A stretch of 64,000 nt of DNA. It comes from SVKR01 sp963649145. GTDB lineage: Bacteria > Bacillota > Clostridia > Oscillospirales > Oscillospiraceae. The stretch covers positions 1 to 64,000 of the forward strand of contig CAVJGI010000002.1 of assembly GCA_963649145.1 (NCBI GenBank), in the 5' to 3' direction. A program made the translations under genes and the position numbers. How positions within the stretch are numbered: position 1 is the stretch's first letter; each line of letters opens with the position of its first letter. The notes under the pieces were generated by a model. That model saw only the letters and a list, made by a program, of their open reading frames with translations. It did no database searches and was not told where the DNA came from. Below, piece after piece: positions 16,101-24,841 of the stretch.

Positions 16101-16880
16101 ATGAAAAAACTGACCGTATTTCTGCTGCTCGCGGCGCTGCTGCTCTCGCTCGGAGCCTGCACCGTCCGTCCGGAGACGACTCCGGAGCCGACATCGGAGC
16201 CCACCGCGGCGCCGACGCCGACGCCCGAACCGCCCCCGGAGCCCACGCCCACGCCGACACCGACCCCGGAACCGACCCCCACGCCCACGCCGGAGCCCAC
16301 CCCGGAGCCGACGCCTTACCGCCCGGACGTGGACATCACGAGCTGGGAATATATCCTCGCGAACCCGACGCACGACATCGGGACCTATGTCCCGGAGCTC
16401 ACGGAGCTCGAAGGCGGGCAGTATTTCGATTCCCGCGCCGTGGACGCGCTGAAGGACTTCATCGCCGCGGGGCGCGCCGAGGGGCTCAGCGTTTACCTCA
16501 GCTCCAGCTACCGCAGCTATGACATGCAGAATTACCTCTACGAGCGCAAGGTCGCCCAGTACGGCGGCGACCGCGCCGTCGCCGCGACGATCGTCGCCCC
16601 GCCGGGCACGAGCGAGCACCAGACCGGTCTTTGCTGCGATATCACGGACCAGTATTACGCCGTGAAGGACGCCTCGCTGGAGAACACCGCGCTTTATCAG
16701 TGGATGGCGGTGCACTGTCAGGAATACGGCTTCATCGTCCGCTACCCGAAGGACCGGCAGGACGTGACCGGCATCATCTATGAGCCGTGGCATTTCCGCT
16801 ATGTCGGCGTCGAGGCGGCGACGTTTATTATGGAAAACGACCTCACACTGGAGGAGTTCCTCGCGCTTTACGAGGATTGA
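16101..16880 (+). CDS. VanY-type D-alanyl-D-alanine carboxypeptidase lipoprotein
   Basis: A 259-residue paralogue of the preceding peptidase. It has a lipoprotein signal peptide (LLLSLGAC lipobox, Cys at about residue 18) and a long PTPEP-type proline-rich stalk (about residues 25-75) that would lift the enzyme off the membrane. The VanY domain shows SSYRSYDMQNYLY, GTSEHQTGLCCDI and YEPWHFRYVG, so all zinc and catalytic positions are kept. ATG 16101 follows GGGAGA. Sharing of linker type and domain with the upstream gene indicates tandem duplication, with one copy membrane-anchored and the other lipid-anchored. Confidence 0.85.
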   Translation: MKKLTVFLLLAALLLSLGACTVRPETTPEPTSEPTAAPTPTPEPPPEPTPTPTPTPEPTPTPTPEPTPEPTPYRPDVDITSWEYILANPTHDIGTYVPELTELEGGQYFDSRAVDALKDFIAAGRAEGLSVYLSSSYRSYDMQNYLYERKVAQYGGDRAVAATIVAPPGTSEHQTGLCCDITDQYYAVKDASLENTALYQWMAVHCQEYGFIVRYPKDRQDVTGIIYEPWHFRYVGVEAATFIMENDLTLEEFLALYED

Positions 16881-16890
16881 CGCAAAATGT

Positions 16891-16925
16891 GGGCGCAGAA
16901 CGGAAAAAAATTTCCGTCTGCGCCC
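16891..16925 (+). terminator. Long hairpin after the second vanY-type gene
   Basis: A 15-base nearly perfect stem GGGCGCAGAACGGAAA/TTTCCGTCTGCGCCC with an A-rich loop. It is followed by AAAATAAGG rather than a T-run, so it may protect the 3' end or stop transcription inefficiently. Confidence 0.5.
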
Positions 16926-16935
16926 AAAATAAGGG

Positions 16936-16964
16936 TTGATTTGCGATGACGGTTGTGCTATGAT
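16936..16964 (+). promoter_or_regulatory. Promoter of the rimP-nusA-infB operon
   Basis: TTGATT and TATGAT with a 17-base spacer, placed about 30 bases before the leader terminator at 16994-17018. Confidence 0.65.
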
Positions 16965-16993
16965 GGTACCGTTAGATGATAGTAACCTTGACT

Positions 16994-17018
16994 GAGTGGG
17001 CGCCCCCCACTCTTTTTT
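16994..17018 (+). terminator. Leader terminator (attenuator) upstream of rimP
   Basis: Stem GAGTGGG/CCCACTC followed by six T residues, lying between the promoter and rimP, with no gene before it. This position makes it a leader attenuator rather than a gene-end terminator. In Bacillus a NusA-stimulated leader terminator upstream of rimP is known to autoregulate nusA; the same logic is inferred here. Confidence 0.75.
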
Positions 17019-17070
17019 GTGAGCAAAAATGCCGGCTTAAAATTTTGCCGGCGGGCAGAGGAGAGACGCG

Positions 17071-17523
17071 ATGAACGCAGTTGCACAGCGTGTTTGGGAC
17101 CTTGCCGCGCCGCTCGCGGCGGAGCAGGGGATCGAGATCTGGGACGTGGAGTATCTCCGCGAGGCGGGACAGTGGTTCCTGCGCGTTTATATTGACAAAG
17201 AAGGCGGCGTCGGCATCGACGAGTGCGAGCGATTCAGCCGCGCGTTCGACCCCATTCTGGACGAGGCGGACCCCATTCCCGGCAGCTACGTTTTCGAGGT
17301 CAGCTCCGCCGGAGCCGAGCGGGAGCTGAAGCGCCCCGGCGACTTTGCCCGCTTCCTCGGCAGCTTCGTGGAGGTCAAGCTCTACCGCGCCGTCGATAAC
17401 GCCAAGGTCTTCACCGGCTTCCTCCGCGCTTATGCGGACGGGGACGTCACGGTAGACTGCGGCGGCACGGAGCGCACCTTCCCCAAGGCGGATGTCGCGC
17501 AGGTGCGTCTGCGCATCCAGTAA
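17071..17523 (+). CDS. rimP: Ribosome maturation factor RimP
   Basis: A 150-residue RimP, which helps assemble the 30S ribosomal subunit. Family features seen: GIEIWDVEYLREAGQWFLRVYIDKEGGVGIDECERFSRAFDPILDEAD and YVFEVSSAGAERELKRPGDF. AGGAGAG precedes ATG 17071. First gene of the operon rimP-nusA-ylxR-ylxQ-infB-rbfA-nrnA-truB-ribF, a common Firmicutes order, and it sits behind a leader terminator. Confidence 0.93.
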   Translation: MNAVAQRVWDLAAPLAAEQGIEIWDVEYLREAGQWFLRVYIDKEGGVGIDECERFSRAFDPILDEADPIPGSYVFEVSSAGAERELKRPGDFARFLGSFVEVKLYRAVDNAKVFTGFLRAYADGDVTVDCGGTERTFPKADVAQVRLRIQ

Positions 17524-17585
17524 AAGAGAAATACACTATGCGTCCCGGATGGGGACAGCAATGCGATAAGGAGTTTTTGAGAGAC

Positions 17586-18653
17586 ATGAACGCAGAATTT
17601 TTCACCGCGATCGAGGACATCGAGAAGGAAAAGGGCATTCCCCGCCAGTATATGTACGACAAGATCCGCCTCGCGATGCTCGCGGCTTACCGCAAGGATA
17701 ACCCCGAAGCGGGCGAGAACGTTGTCGTCGATATGAGCGAGGAGAAGAAAAAGATCGAGATGTACGTCCTCATGGACGTCGTGGACGAGGTGGAGGACCC
17801 CGCCACCCAGATCCAAGTCGACGCGGCGAAAACCTATAATAAGCGCGCCCGCGCGGGCACCCAGATCAAGATCCCGGTCGAGACGAAAAAGTTCGGCCGC
17901 ATCGCGGCGCAGGCGGCGAAGCAGGTCATCATTCAGGGCATCCGCGAAGCCGAGCGCGGCATCGTTTACGAGGAGTTCACCAGCAAGGAGCACGAGATCC
18001 TGACCGGCGTCATCCAGCGCATCAACCCGACGAACAACGGCGTGACCATCAAGATCAGCTCCAACAGCGAGTTCACCGAGGCGCTGCTGCCCCAGAACGA
18101 GCAGATCAAGGGCGAAACGCTCACCGAGGGCGACCGCATCAAGGTCTACGTCGTCGAGGTGCGCAACTCCACCCGCGGCCCGCAGGTGCTCATTTCCCGG
18201 ACCCATCCGGGCCTCGTGAAGCGCCTGTTCGAGCTTGAGGTCCCCGAAATTTTCGACGGCACGGTGGAGATCAAGTCCATCGCCCGCGAAGCGGGAAGCC
18301 GCACGAAGATGGCGGTCTGGAGCAACGAGCCGGATGTTGACCCCATCGGCGCCTGCGTCGGTCCCAAGGGCGGCCGCGTCGCCGCCATCGTGAGCGAGCT
18401 CGGCGGCGAGAAGATCGACATCATCAAATACAGCGATAATATCGAGGAGTTCGTCGCCGCGGCGCTCGCCCCGGCGGAGGTCCTCAGCGTCACCCAGTTC
18501 GAGGACGGCAAGAGCTGCCGCGTCATCGTGCCGGATAACCAGCTCTCGCTCGCCATCGGCAAGGAGGGCCAGAACGCCCGCCTCGCCGCGAAGCTGACGG
18601 GCTACAAGATCGACATCAAACCGGAGAGCGACGCCGGCGCGCCGCTCGAATAA
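17586..18653 (+). CDS. nusA: Transcription termination/antitermination factor NusA
   Basis: A 355-residue NusA that binds RNA polymerase and RNA to promote pausing and intrinsic termination. Domains in order: N-terminal polymerase-binding domain (about 1-125), S1 domain (about 135-200, EHEILTGVIQRINP), and two KH domains (about 205-345, with GACVGPKGGRV and AIGKEGQNARLAAKL). As in other Firmicutes it lacks the extra C-terminal repeats of enterobacterial NusA. ATG 17586 has AAGGAG 12 bases upstream; the in-frame ATG at 17538 lacks one. It may act on the leader terminator at 16994-17018 of its own operon. Confidence 0.93.
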   Translation: MNAEFFTAIEDIEKEKGIPRQYMYDKIRLAMLAAYRKDNPEAGENVVVDMSEEKKKIEMYVLMDVVDEVEDPATQIQVDAAKTYNKRARAGTQIKIPVETKKFGRIAAQAAKQVIIQGIREAERGIVYEEFTSKEHEILTGVIQRINPTNNGVTIKISSNSEFTEALLPQNEQIKGETLTEGDRIKVYVVEVRNSTRGPQVLISRTHPGLVKRLFELEVPEIFDGTVEIKSIAREAGSRTKMAVWSNEPDVDPIGACVGPKGGRVAAIVSELGGEKIDIIKYSDNIEEFVAAALAPAEVLSVTQFEDGKSCRVIVPDNQLSLAIGKEGQNARLAAKLTGYKIDIKPESDAGAPLE

Positions 18654-18680
18654 GCGAAAAAGGAGGCGGCAGGGGAGACC

Positions 18681-18950
18681 ATGCAGAAGAAAATACCGAT
18701 GCGGCAGTGTCTCGGCTGCCGCGAAATGAAGCCGAAGCGGGAGCTCATCCGCGTCGTGCGCTCGCCGGAGGGGGCGATCAGCCTCGATTTCCGCGGCAAA
18801 GCCAACGGCAGAGGGGCTTATGTCTGCCCCAGCCCGGACTGCCTGAAAAAAGCGGTCCGCGCCAAGGCGCTCGAACGCGCGCTGGAAACGCCGATCCCGG
18901 ACGAGATCTTCGCGCAGTTGCAGGCGCAGATGGAGGCGGGGGAGACATGA
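18681..18950 (+). CDS. ylxR: YlxR family RNA-binding protein (RnpM)
   Basis: An 89-residue basic protein of the YlxR/DUF448 family, recently linked to RNase P modulation and nucleic-acid binding. Seen here: MRQCLGCREMKPKRELIRVVR, then KANGRGAYVCPSPDCLKKA, the conserved GRGAYVC turn. It lies 27 bases after nusA with AGGAGG upstream, and its stop overlaps the next start (ATGA). Confidence 0.9.
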   Translation: MQKKIPMRQCLGCREMKPKRELIRVVRSPEGAISLDFRGKANGRGAYVCPSPDCLKKAVRAKALERALETPIPDEIFAQLQAQMEAGET

Positions 18951-19357
18951 GCAGAGCACTGGGTTATCTCGGCATCGCCCGCCGCGGCGGGAATCTTGAG
19001 CTCGGCGAGGAAAACGCCAAGGCGCTCGTAAAGTCCGGCAAGGCGCGGCTGATGTGCCTCGCGTCGGACGCATCCGACGGCGCTCGTCGCCGCGCGGAGG
19101 GCTATGTGTTTGAAACAAATGTTCCGCTGACCGTGCTGCCTTTTCTAAAGGAGCAGATCTCCGAAGCGACGGGGCGTCCCGGCTGCTCGATGGCGGCATT
19201 TGCGGACCTCGGACTCGCGGCAAGCTTCGCCGCGGCGCTGGAGGAGGAGTTCGGCGCGGACTACGCCCCGCTCGCAGCGGCGCTCGCCGCGAAGCGGGAC
19301 AGGGCAAAAGCCCGGAAGAAGAGCGCGGGCGCGAAAAAGGGAGATAGGAGGAATTAA
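18947..19357 (+). CDS. ylxQ: L7Ae/L30e-type ribosomal-like protein YlxQ
   Basis: A 136-residue protein. Residues 1-95 have the L7Ae/L30e fold typical of YlxQ between nusA and infB: ALGYLGIARRGGNLELGEEN, KSGKARLMCLASDASDG, and LKEQISEATGRPGCSMAAFAD. The last 35 residues are a basic Ala/Lys tail (KRDRAKARKKSAGAKKGDRRN) likely to contact RNA. It starts with ATG 18947 overlapping the ylxR stop. Family members bind kink-turn RNA; the precise role is unknown. Confidence 0.88.
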   Translation: MSRALGYLGIARRGGNLELGEENAKALVKSGKARLMCLASDASDGARRRAEGYVFETNVPLTVLPFLKEQISEATGRPGCSMAAFADLGLAASFAAALEEEFGADYAPLAAALAAKRDRAKARKKSAGAKKGDRRN

Positions 19358-19360
19358 CGT

Positions 19361-21697
19361 ATGAGCAGTTTGGACAATAAATACAGGATTCACGAGGTGG
19401 CGAAGGATTTCGGACTGCCGAGCAAGACCGTTACCGAGATCTTGACGGAGTATATCGCCGCGCCGAAAAACCACATGCAGGTGCTGGAAAACCCGGAGCT
19501 GGACGTCATCTTCGAGTATCTGACCCAGCATAATCAGGTCGGCTCCATCGCGGAGATCTTCGCCGTTCCGGAAAAGCCGAAGGAGGCGCCGAAGGCCGAG
19601 GCAAAGCCCGCCGCCCAGCCCGCCGCCGCAAAGCCGGCGCAGAGCGCACCCGCGGCGGCTCCCGCCCCCGCCGCCGCACCGAAGAAAGAAGAGCCGAAGC
19701 CCCACGTTCCCAAGCCCGCGGCGGAAAAGCGTATCGTCGATACCCGCGGCTCCACGAACACGAACCTCAGCAAATACGACGAGAAGTTCGAGACCATGGC
19801 GGGCGCGCGCGGCGAAAAGCAGCGCGGCGGCAAGGAGAAATTCAACAACAAGAACAAGCAGCGCCAGAATATGCAGACCTCGGCGAAGCGCCGGCAGGAG
19901 GAGCGCGACAAGATGCAGCGCCTTCAGCTGGAGATCGCGAAGAAGCAGAAGCTCAAGGTCTCCATCCCCGACGAGATCAGCGTCGGCGAGCTGGCGAGCC
20001 GCATGAAGAAGACCGGCGCGGAGGTCGTGAAATGCCTCATCCGCAACGGCGTGATGGCGTCCCTCAGCCAGATCATCGACTTTGACACCGCCGCCATCAT
20101 CGCGGAGGAAATGGGCTGCCTCGTCGAGCGCGAGGTCCACGTCACCGTCGAGGAGCGCCTCATCGACGACCACGAGGACACCGCAGAGGAGCTCGTTCCC
20201 CGCGCCCCGGTCGTCGTCGTTATGGGTCACGTCGACCACGGCAAGACCAGCCTGCTCGACCGCATCCGCAAGTCCAACGTCGCCTCCGGCGAAGCCGGCG
20301 GCATTACGCAGGCAATCGGCGCTTACACCGTTGAGATCAACGGAAGCCCGATCACCTTCCTCGACACGCCGGGCCACGAGGCGTTCACCTCCATGCGCGC
20401 CCGCGGCGCGATGGTGACGGATATCGCCATCCTCGTCGTTGCGGCGGACGACGGCATTATGCCCCAGACCGTCGAGTCCATCAACCACGCCAAGGCAGCG
20501 GGCATCCCCATCGTCGTCGCCATCAACAAGATGGACGTCGTCGGCGCGAACCCGGACCGCATCAAGCAGCAGCTCACCGAGTACGACATCGTTCCCGAAG
20601 AGTGGGGCGGCGAGACCATCGTCTGCCCGATCTCCGCAAAGACCGGTCAGGGCATCGATGACCTGCTCGAAAACCTCGTCGTTCTCGCCGAGGTGCAGGA
20701 GCTGAAGGCAAACCCGAACCGCGCCGCCCGCGGCACGGTCATCGAAGCGCGTCTCGACAAGGGGCGCGGTCCCGTCATGACCGTCCTCGTCCAGAACGGC
20801 ACGCTCCACACCGGCGACCTCATCATCGCAGGCACCGCCGTCGGTCGCGTGCGCGTGATGACGAACGACAAGGGCCAGCGCGTCGAGTCCGCGGGTCCGA
20901 GCGTCCCGGTGGAGATCACCGGCATGAGCGAGGTCCCCGGCGCGGGCGATGTGTTCAACGCCGTCACGGACGAGCGCATGGCGCGCGAGCTGGTCGCCCA
21001 GCGCAAGGAGCAGCAGAAAAACGAGAGCTTCGGCGTCGCCCGCAAGGTCACGCTGGACGATCTCTTCGCCCAGATCCAAGAGGGCGAGCTCAAAAACTTC
21101 AACATTATCGTCAAGGCGGACGTTCAGGGCTCCGCCGAGGCGGTGCGCACGAGTCTGGAGAAGCTCTCCAACGACGAGGTGCGCGTCAAGGTCATCCACT
21201 GCGGCGTCGGCGCCATCAACGAGAGCGACGTCATGCTCGCCGCGACCTCCGGCGCGGTCATCGTCGGCTTCAACGTCCGTCCGGACAATGCCGCGCGCGA
21301 CAACGCCGCCCGCGCGGGCGTGGACATCCGCATGTACCGCGTCATCTATGACTGCATCGAGGAGATCGAGTCCGCGATGAAGGGCATGCTCGCGCCGAAG
21401 TTCGAGGAGGTCATCATTGGGCACGCCTCCGTGCGCGAGACCTATAAGGTCAGCAAGGTCGGCACCGTCTGCGGCTGCTACGTCACGGACGGCAAGATCC
21501 AGCGCGGCTGCAAGGTCCGCATCCTGCGCGACAACGTGGTCATCCACGAGGGCGATCTCGCCTCCCTCCGCCGCTTCAAGGACGACGTCAAGGAGGTCGC
21601 CGAGGGCTACGAGTGCGGTATGCAGATCGAAAAGTTCAACGACATCAAGGTGGACGACGTGATCGAATGCTTCCTGATGCAGGAGATCAAGCGGTAA
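19361..21697 (+). CDS. infB: Translation initiation factor IF-2
   Basis: A 778-residue GTPase that places initiator tRNA on the 30S subunit and promotes subunit joining. It has an N-terminal IF2_N domain (about 1-55), an Ala/Pro/Lys-rich linker (about 65-125), a basic region, and a second IF2_N domain (about 195-250). The GTPase domain begins with G1 GHVDHGKTSLLD near residue 287, then DTPGHEAF, NKMD and SAKTGQG. Domains II, III and IV follow to the C-terminus. ATG 19361 lies three bases after ylxQ with AGGAGG upstream. A terminator after the stop separates it partly from rbfA. Confidence 0.96.
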   Translation: MSSLDNKYRIHEVAKDFGLPSKTVTEILTEYIAAPKNHMQVLENPELDVIFEYLTQHNQVGSIAEIFAVPEKPKEAPKAEAKPAAQPAAAKPAQSAPAAAPAPAAAPKKEEPKPHVPKPAAEKRIVDTRGSTNTNLSKYDEKFETMAGARGEKQRGGKEKFNNKNKQRQNMQTSAKRRQEERDKMQRLQLEIAKKQKLKVSIPDEISVGELASRMKKTGAEVVKCLIRNGVMASLSQIIDFDTAAIIAEEMGCLVEREVHVTVEERLIDDHEDTAEELVPRAPVVVVMGHVDHGKTSLLDRIRKSNVASGEAGGITQAIGAYTVEINGSPITFLDTPGHEAFTSMRARGAMVTDIAILVVAADDGIMPQTVESINHAKAAGIPIVVAINKMDVVGANPDRIKQQLTEYDIVPEEWGGETIVCPISAKTGQGIDDLLENLVVLAEVQELKANPNRAARGTVIEARLDKGRGPVMTVLVQNGTLHTGDLIIAGTAVGRVRVMTNDKGQRVESAGPSVPVEITGMSEVPGAGDVFNAVTDERMARELVAQRKEQQKNESFGVARKVTLDDLFAQIQEGELKNFNIIVKADVQGSAEAVRTSLEKLSNDEVRVKVIHCGVGAINESDVMLAATSGAVIVGFNVRPDNAARDNAARAGVDIRMYRVIYDCIEEIESAMKGMLAPKFEEVIIGHASVRETYKVSKVGTVCGCYVTDGKIQRGCKVRILRDNVVIHEGDLASLRRFKDDVKEVAEGYECGMQIEKFNDIKVDDVIECFLMQEIKR

Positions 21698-21710
21698 AAA
21701 AGATCAACGA

Positions 21711-21741
21711 AAAGGGCGCATCCGCCGGTGCGCCCTTTTTT
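21711..21741 (+). terminator. Terminator between infB and rbfA
   Basis: Ten-base stem AAAGGGCGCA/TGCGCCCTTT with loop TCCGCCGG and a T-run. Since rbfA follows without a clear new promoter, it may attenuate rather than end transcription. Confidence 0.75.
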
Positions 21742-21763
21742 CAAATTCAAAGGAGAATGCAAT

Positions 21764-22138
21764 ATGGCAAGCAACAAGCTCCAGCGGACGAACGAGGATA
21801 TCCGCTTCGCCCTCTCCCGGCTGCTCCCGCAGGTGAAGGACCCGCGCGTGCAGCAGGGGGAGCTGATGAGCATCACCCACGTGGACACGACAGGCGACCT
21901 GCGCTACTGCAAGGTCAGCGTCAGCTTCCTCGGCGAGGTGAACGAAAAGGAATTTAAAAAGGGCATCAAGTCCGCGTCGCCGTGGCTGCGGCGCGAGCTC
22001 GGCGCGGCGCTCAGCCTGCGCTACACGCCGGAGCTCATTTTTGAGCTGGACCACTCCATCGAGCACGGCGCTTATATCAACAGCCTGATCGAAAAGCTCG
22101 ATATCCCGAAGGAGGAGCCGCAGCATGACGACGAATGA
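21764..22138 (+). CDS. rbfA: Ribosome-binding factor A
   Basis: A 124-residue RbfA, a cold-responsive 30S maturation factor with a KH-type fold. Signature segments are INEDIRFALSRLL-like NEDIRFALSRLLPQVKDPR at the start, ITHVDTTGDLRYCKVSVSFLG, and SLRYTPELIFELDHSIEHGAYINSLIEKL at the end. AAAGGAGA precedes ATG 21764, preferred over a Met at 21728 that lies in the terminator. The nrnA start overlaps its end by 14 bases. Confidence 0.93.
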   Translation: MASNKLQRTNEDIRFALSRLLPQVKDPRVQQGELMSITHVDTTGDLRYCKVSVSFLGEVNEKEFKKGIKSASPWLRRELGAALSLRYTPELIFELDHSIEHGAYINSLIEKLDIPKEEPQHDDE

Positions 22139-23060
22139 GGCGGCGGCGTTGCTCCGCGCCCATGACGCCATTCAGCTCGTGACCCACACCCGCCCGGACG
22201 GGGACACGCTCTGCTCCGCCGCGGCGCTCTGCTCCATGCTGCGCCGGATGGGGAAGCGCGCGTGGCTTTTCCCGAATCCGGAGATCACGGAGAAGTTTCA
22301 GCCGCTGACGGCGGCATTTCTCGCCGGGGGCGGCGAGACGGCGGCTTACACCGTCAGCGTCGACGTCGCAGGGACGGAGATGTTCTGCCCCGGCTTTTCC
22401 GGCGCGGTCGATCTCGCGATCGACCATCACCCGAAAAATCCCGGCTTCGCCGCCGCCACGCTCCTGCGCGGCGAGAAGGCGAGCACGGGCGAGATCATTT
22501 TAGAGCTCGCCGACGCGCTCGGCTGCGGCGTTACGCCGGAGGAGGCGACGCTGCTCTATATCGCGCTCAGCACGGACTGCGGCTGCTTCTGCTACGGCAA
22601 CACCTGCGCGGACACCCACCGCGCCGCGGCGCGGCTGATGGACCTCGGCGCGAACCACCGCTGGGTCAATAAGCAGTTTTTCCGCTCGTTCAGCTTCCCG
22701 CGTCTGAAGCTGGAGGGCATGATCTTCGCCACGCTCCGCTCTTACCGCGAAAACCGGATCAACATCGCGGTCATCACGCTCGACATGATGCGCGAGAGCG
22801 GCGCGACGGAGGACGACTGCGACGATCTCGCCTCCCTCGCCGGGAAGGTGCGCGGCAACGTCGTGTCCATCACCGTGCGCGAGATCGCGCCGGGGCGCAG
22901 CAAGGCGTCCGTGCGCACGAACGAGCTGGTGGACGCCTCGGCGGTCTGCGCGCTCTTCGGCGGCGGCGGACACAAAATGGCATCCGGCTGCACGGTGGAC
23001 CTGCCGCCCCAGACCCTCGCCGACCGTATGCTGGACGCCGTGAACGAGATCTGGAAATGA
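22125..23060 (+). CDS. nrnA: DHH/DHHA1 phosphoesterase, NrnA-like
   Basis: A 311-residue DHH-family enzyme. NrnA proteins degrade short RNA oligonucleotides and dephosphorylate pAp in the cytosol. Metal-binding motifs: HTRPDGDTLCSA (about residues 20-31), SVDVAG, AIDHHPKNPGF (the DHH motif), and STDCGCF; the DHHA1 substrate motif is FGGGGHKMASGC near the C-terminus. Its start lies 14 bases inside rbfA and its end overlaps truB by four bases (ATGA), so the three are translated together, a typical Firmicutes arrangement. Confidence 0.9.
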   Translation: MTTNEAAALLRAHDAIQLVTHTRPDGDTLCSAAALCSMLRRMGKRAWLFPNPEITEKFQPLTAAFLAGGGETAAYTVSVDVAGTEMFCPGFSGAVDLAIDHHPKNPGFAAATLLRGEKASTGEIILELADALGCGVTPEEATLLYIALSTDCGCFCYGNTCADTHRAAARLMDLGANHRWVNKQFFRSFSFPRLKLEGMIFATLRSYRENRINIAVITLDMMRESGATEDDCDDLASLAGKVRGNVVSITVREIAPGRSKASVRTNELVDASAVCALFGGGGHKMASGCTVDLPPQTLADRMLDAVNEIWK

Positions 23061-23932
23061 ACGGCATTTTACTCATCGACAAGCCCGCCGGCTGGACGAG
23101 CATGGACGTCTGCGCCAAGCTGCGCGGCGCGCTGCACGAAAAGCGCGTGGGCCACTCCGGAACGCTCGACCCGATGGCGACCGGGCTGCTCGCCGTGTTT
23201 CTCGGCCGCGCCACGCGCGCGGTGGAGTTCGCTGAGGCGGCGGAGAAGGAATATCTTGCCGCCCTGCGCCTCGGCGTCACGACGGACACGCAGGACACGT
23301 CCGGAACTGTTCTGGAGCAGCGCGAAGCCGACGTCTCCGACGCGGCGCTGGACGCCGCGCTCGCGCGCTTTCGCGGCGAGATCGAGCAGCTGCCGCCCAT
23401 GTATTCGGCGATCAAGATCGGCGGGAAGAAGCTCTACGAGATCGCCCGCCGCGGCGGTGAGGTGGAGCGAAAGCCCCGCCGCGTCACGATCTATGAGCTC
23501 GATCGCCTCGGACGGGACGACGCGGGCGACATTCTGCTCCGCGTCCGCTGCTCCAAGGGCACCTACATCCGCGCGCTTTGCCACGATATCGGCGCCGCTC
23601 TCGGCTGCGGCGGCTGCATGAGCGCCCTGCGGCGCACCCGTGCGGGGGAGTTCACGCTCGCCGAAGCACACACGCTCGACGACGTGCTCGCCGCGGCGGA
23701 GGAAGGGCGCGCCGAGGCGCTGCTCCTCCCGGTGGACACGCTTTTCCGCGCTTACCCCGCACTGACGCTCACCGCCCCGCAGGAGCGTGCGCTGCGCTCC
23801 GGTGTGCGCTACACCTGCCCGCTGCCGGAGGGGGCCGTTTACCGGCTCTATGCCCCGGACGGCGCGTTTCTCGCGCTCGGCGAGGTGCGGGAGGGGAAAA
23901 TGTGCTCCCGCAAGAATTTTTTTGAGAATTGA
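23057..23932 (+). CDS. truB: tRNA pseudouridine(55) synthase TruB
   Basis: A 291-residue enzyme making pseudouridine at position 55 of the tRNA T-loop. The catalytic Asp is D38 in GHSGTLDPMATGLL. Other family motifs are GILLIDKPAGWTSMDVCAKLR at the start, YSAIKIGGKKLYEIARRG, and CSKGTYIRALCHDIG. The C-terminal 60 residues form a small PUA-like domain. The ATG overlaps the nrnA stop, and ribF follows 12 bases later. Confidence 0.95.
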   Translation: MNGILLIDKPAGWTSMDVCAKLRGALHEKRVGHSGTLDPMATGLLAVFLGRATRAVEFAEAAEKEYLAALRLGVTTDTQDTSGTVLEQREADVSDAALDAALARFRGEIEQLPPMYSAIKIGGKKLYEIARRGGEVERKPRRVTIYELDRLGRDDAGDILLRVRCSKGTYIRALCHDIGAALGCGGCMSALRRTRAGEFTLAEAHTLDDVLAAAEEGRAEALLLPVDTLFRAYPALTLTAPQERALRSGVRYTCPLPEGAVYRLYAPDGAFLALGEVREGKMCSRKNFFEN

Positions 23933-23944
23933 AGCTGGTTTTTT

Positions 23945-24841
23945 ATGGAACAAAGACCCAAAACCGTGCTCGCGCTCGGCTTTTTTGACGGCGTTCATAT
24001 CGGACACGCCGCGCTGCTGAACGCGGCGAAGGCGCGCGCCGCCGCGCTCGGTGCGGAGCCCGCGGTGCTGACTTTTGACCTCCACCCTGATATTTTCGTC
24101 AAAAAAACGCCCGTGCCGCTGCTCTGCTCGCCGGCGGACCGCGCCTATATCATCCGCCGTTTTTTCGGTATTGAACGGACCTGCTGCATCCACTTCAATG
24201 AGCACACGATGCATATGCCGTGGCACGAGTTTCTGGACGGCGTCTGCGCGGAATATAACGCCGCCGGCTTCGTCGTCGGCTATGACTTCCGCTTTGGCGA
24301 CCGCGGCGAGGGCGACGGCGAAAAGCTGGCGTCTTACTGCGCCGCGCGCGGTCTTGGCTGCGATATTATCCCCGCCGTCTCGCTGGACGGCGAGGTCGTG
24401 AGCTCCACGCGCATCCGCGCCGTTGTCGCCGCGGGGGAGATGGAGCACGCCGCGGCGCTGCTGGGGCATCCCCATCTGCTGACGGACAATGTCCGCAGCG
24501 GACTGCGCCTCGGCAGGCGGCTTGCGAGCCCGACCATCAACATGCGCTTTGAGCCCGGCGTGCTCATCCCGCGCCGCGGCGTTTATGCGACGCGCGTCGT
24601 CCTGCCGGACGGGGAGCACCCCGCCGTCACGAACATCGGCACGCGCCCGACCGTCGGCGGCGAAAACGTTACGGTCGAGAGCAACATCCTCCATTTCACC
24701 GGCGACCTCTACGGAAAGCGCGTCTGCGTCGAGCTCGCGCACTTCCTGCGCGACGAGCGGAGGTTCGATTCCGTGGAAGCCCTCGGCGAGCAGATCCGCC
24801 GCGACGCCCAGCGCGCCGGGGAGCTGCTGGAGCGCGGCTGA
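23945..24841 (+). CDS. ribF: Bifunctional riboflavin kinase/FAD synthetase
   Basis: A 298-residue enzyme turning riboflavin into FMN and then FAD. The N-terminal nucleotidyltransferase domain (about 1-180) has LALGFFDGVHIGHAALL and SSTRIRAVVAAGEM. The C-terminal flavokinase domain (about 185-298) has GRRLASPTINM, GVYATRVVLPDG and TNIGTRPTVGG. Last gene of the rimP operon, followed by a bidirectional terminator. The position next to truB is the usual one in Firmicutes. Confidence 0.94.
   Translation: MEQRPKTVLALGFFDGVHIGHAALLNAAKARAAALGAEPAVLTFDLHPDIFVKKTPVPLLCSPADRAYIIRRFFGIERTCCIHFNEHTMHMPWHEFLDGVCAEYNAAGFVVGYDFRFGDRGEGDGEKLASYCAARGLGCDIIPAVSLDGEVVSSTRIRAVVAAGEMEHAAALLGHPHLLTDNVRSGLRLGRRLASPTINMRFEPGVLIPRRGVYATRVVLPDGEHPAVTNIGTRPTVGGENVTVESNILHFTGDLYGKRVCVELAHFLRDERRFDSVEALGEQIRRDAQRAGELLERG

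Noticed and set aside
16190..16320. Short tandem repeats that could suggest a CRISPR or tandem array
   Set aside because: They encode the PTPEP-type proline stalk of the VanY lipoprotein; there are no spacers.
19145..21547. An 800-codon open frame antisense to infB
   Set aside because: It is a shadow of infB, with composition typical of antisense frames (Asp/Ala/Val/His-rich) and no ribosome site.
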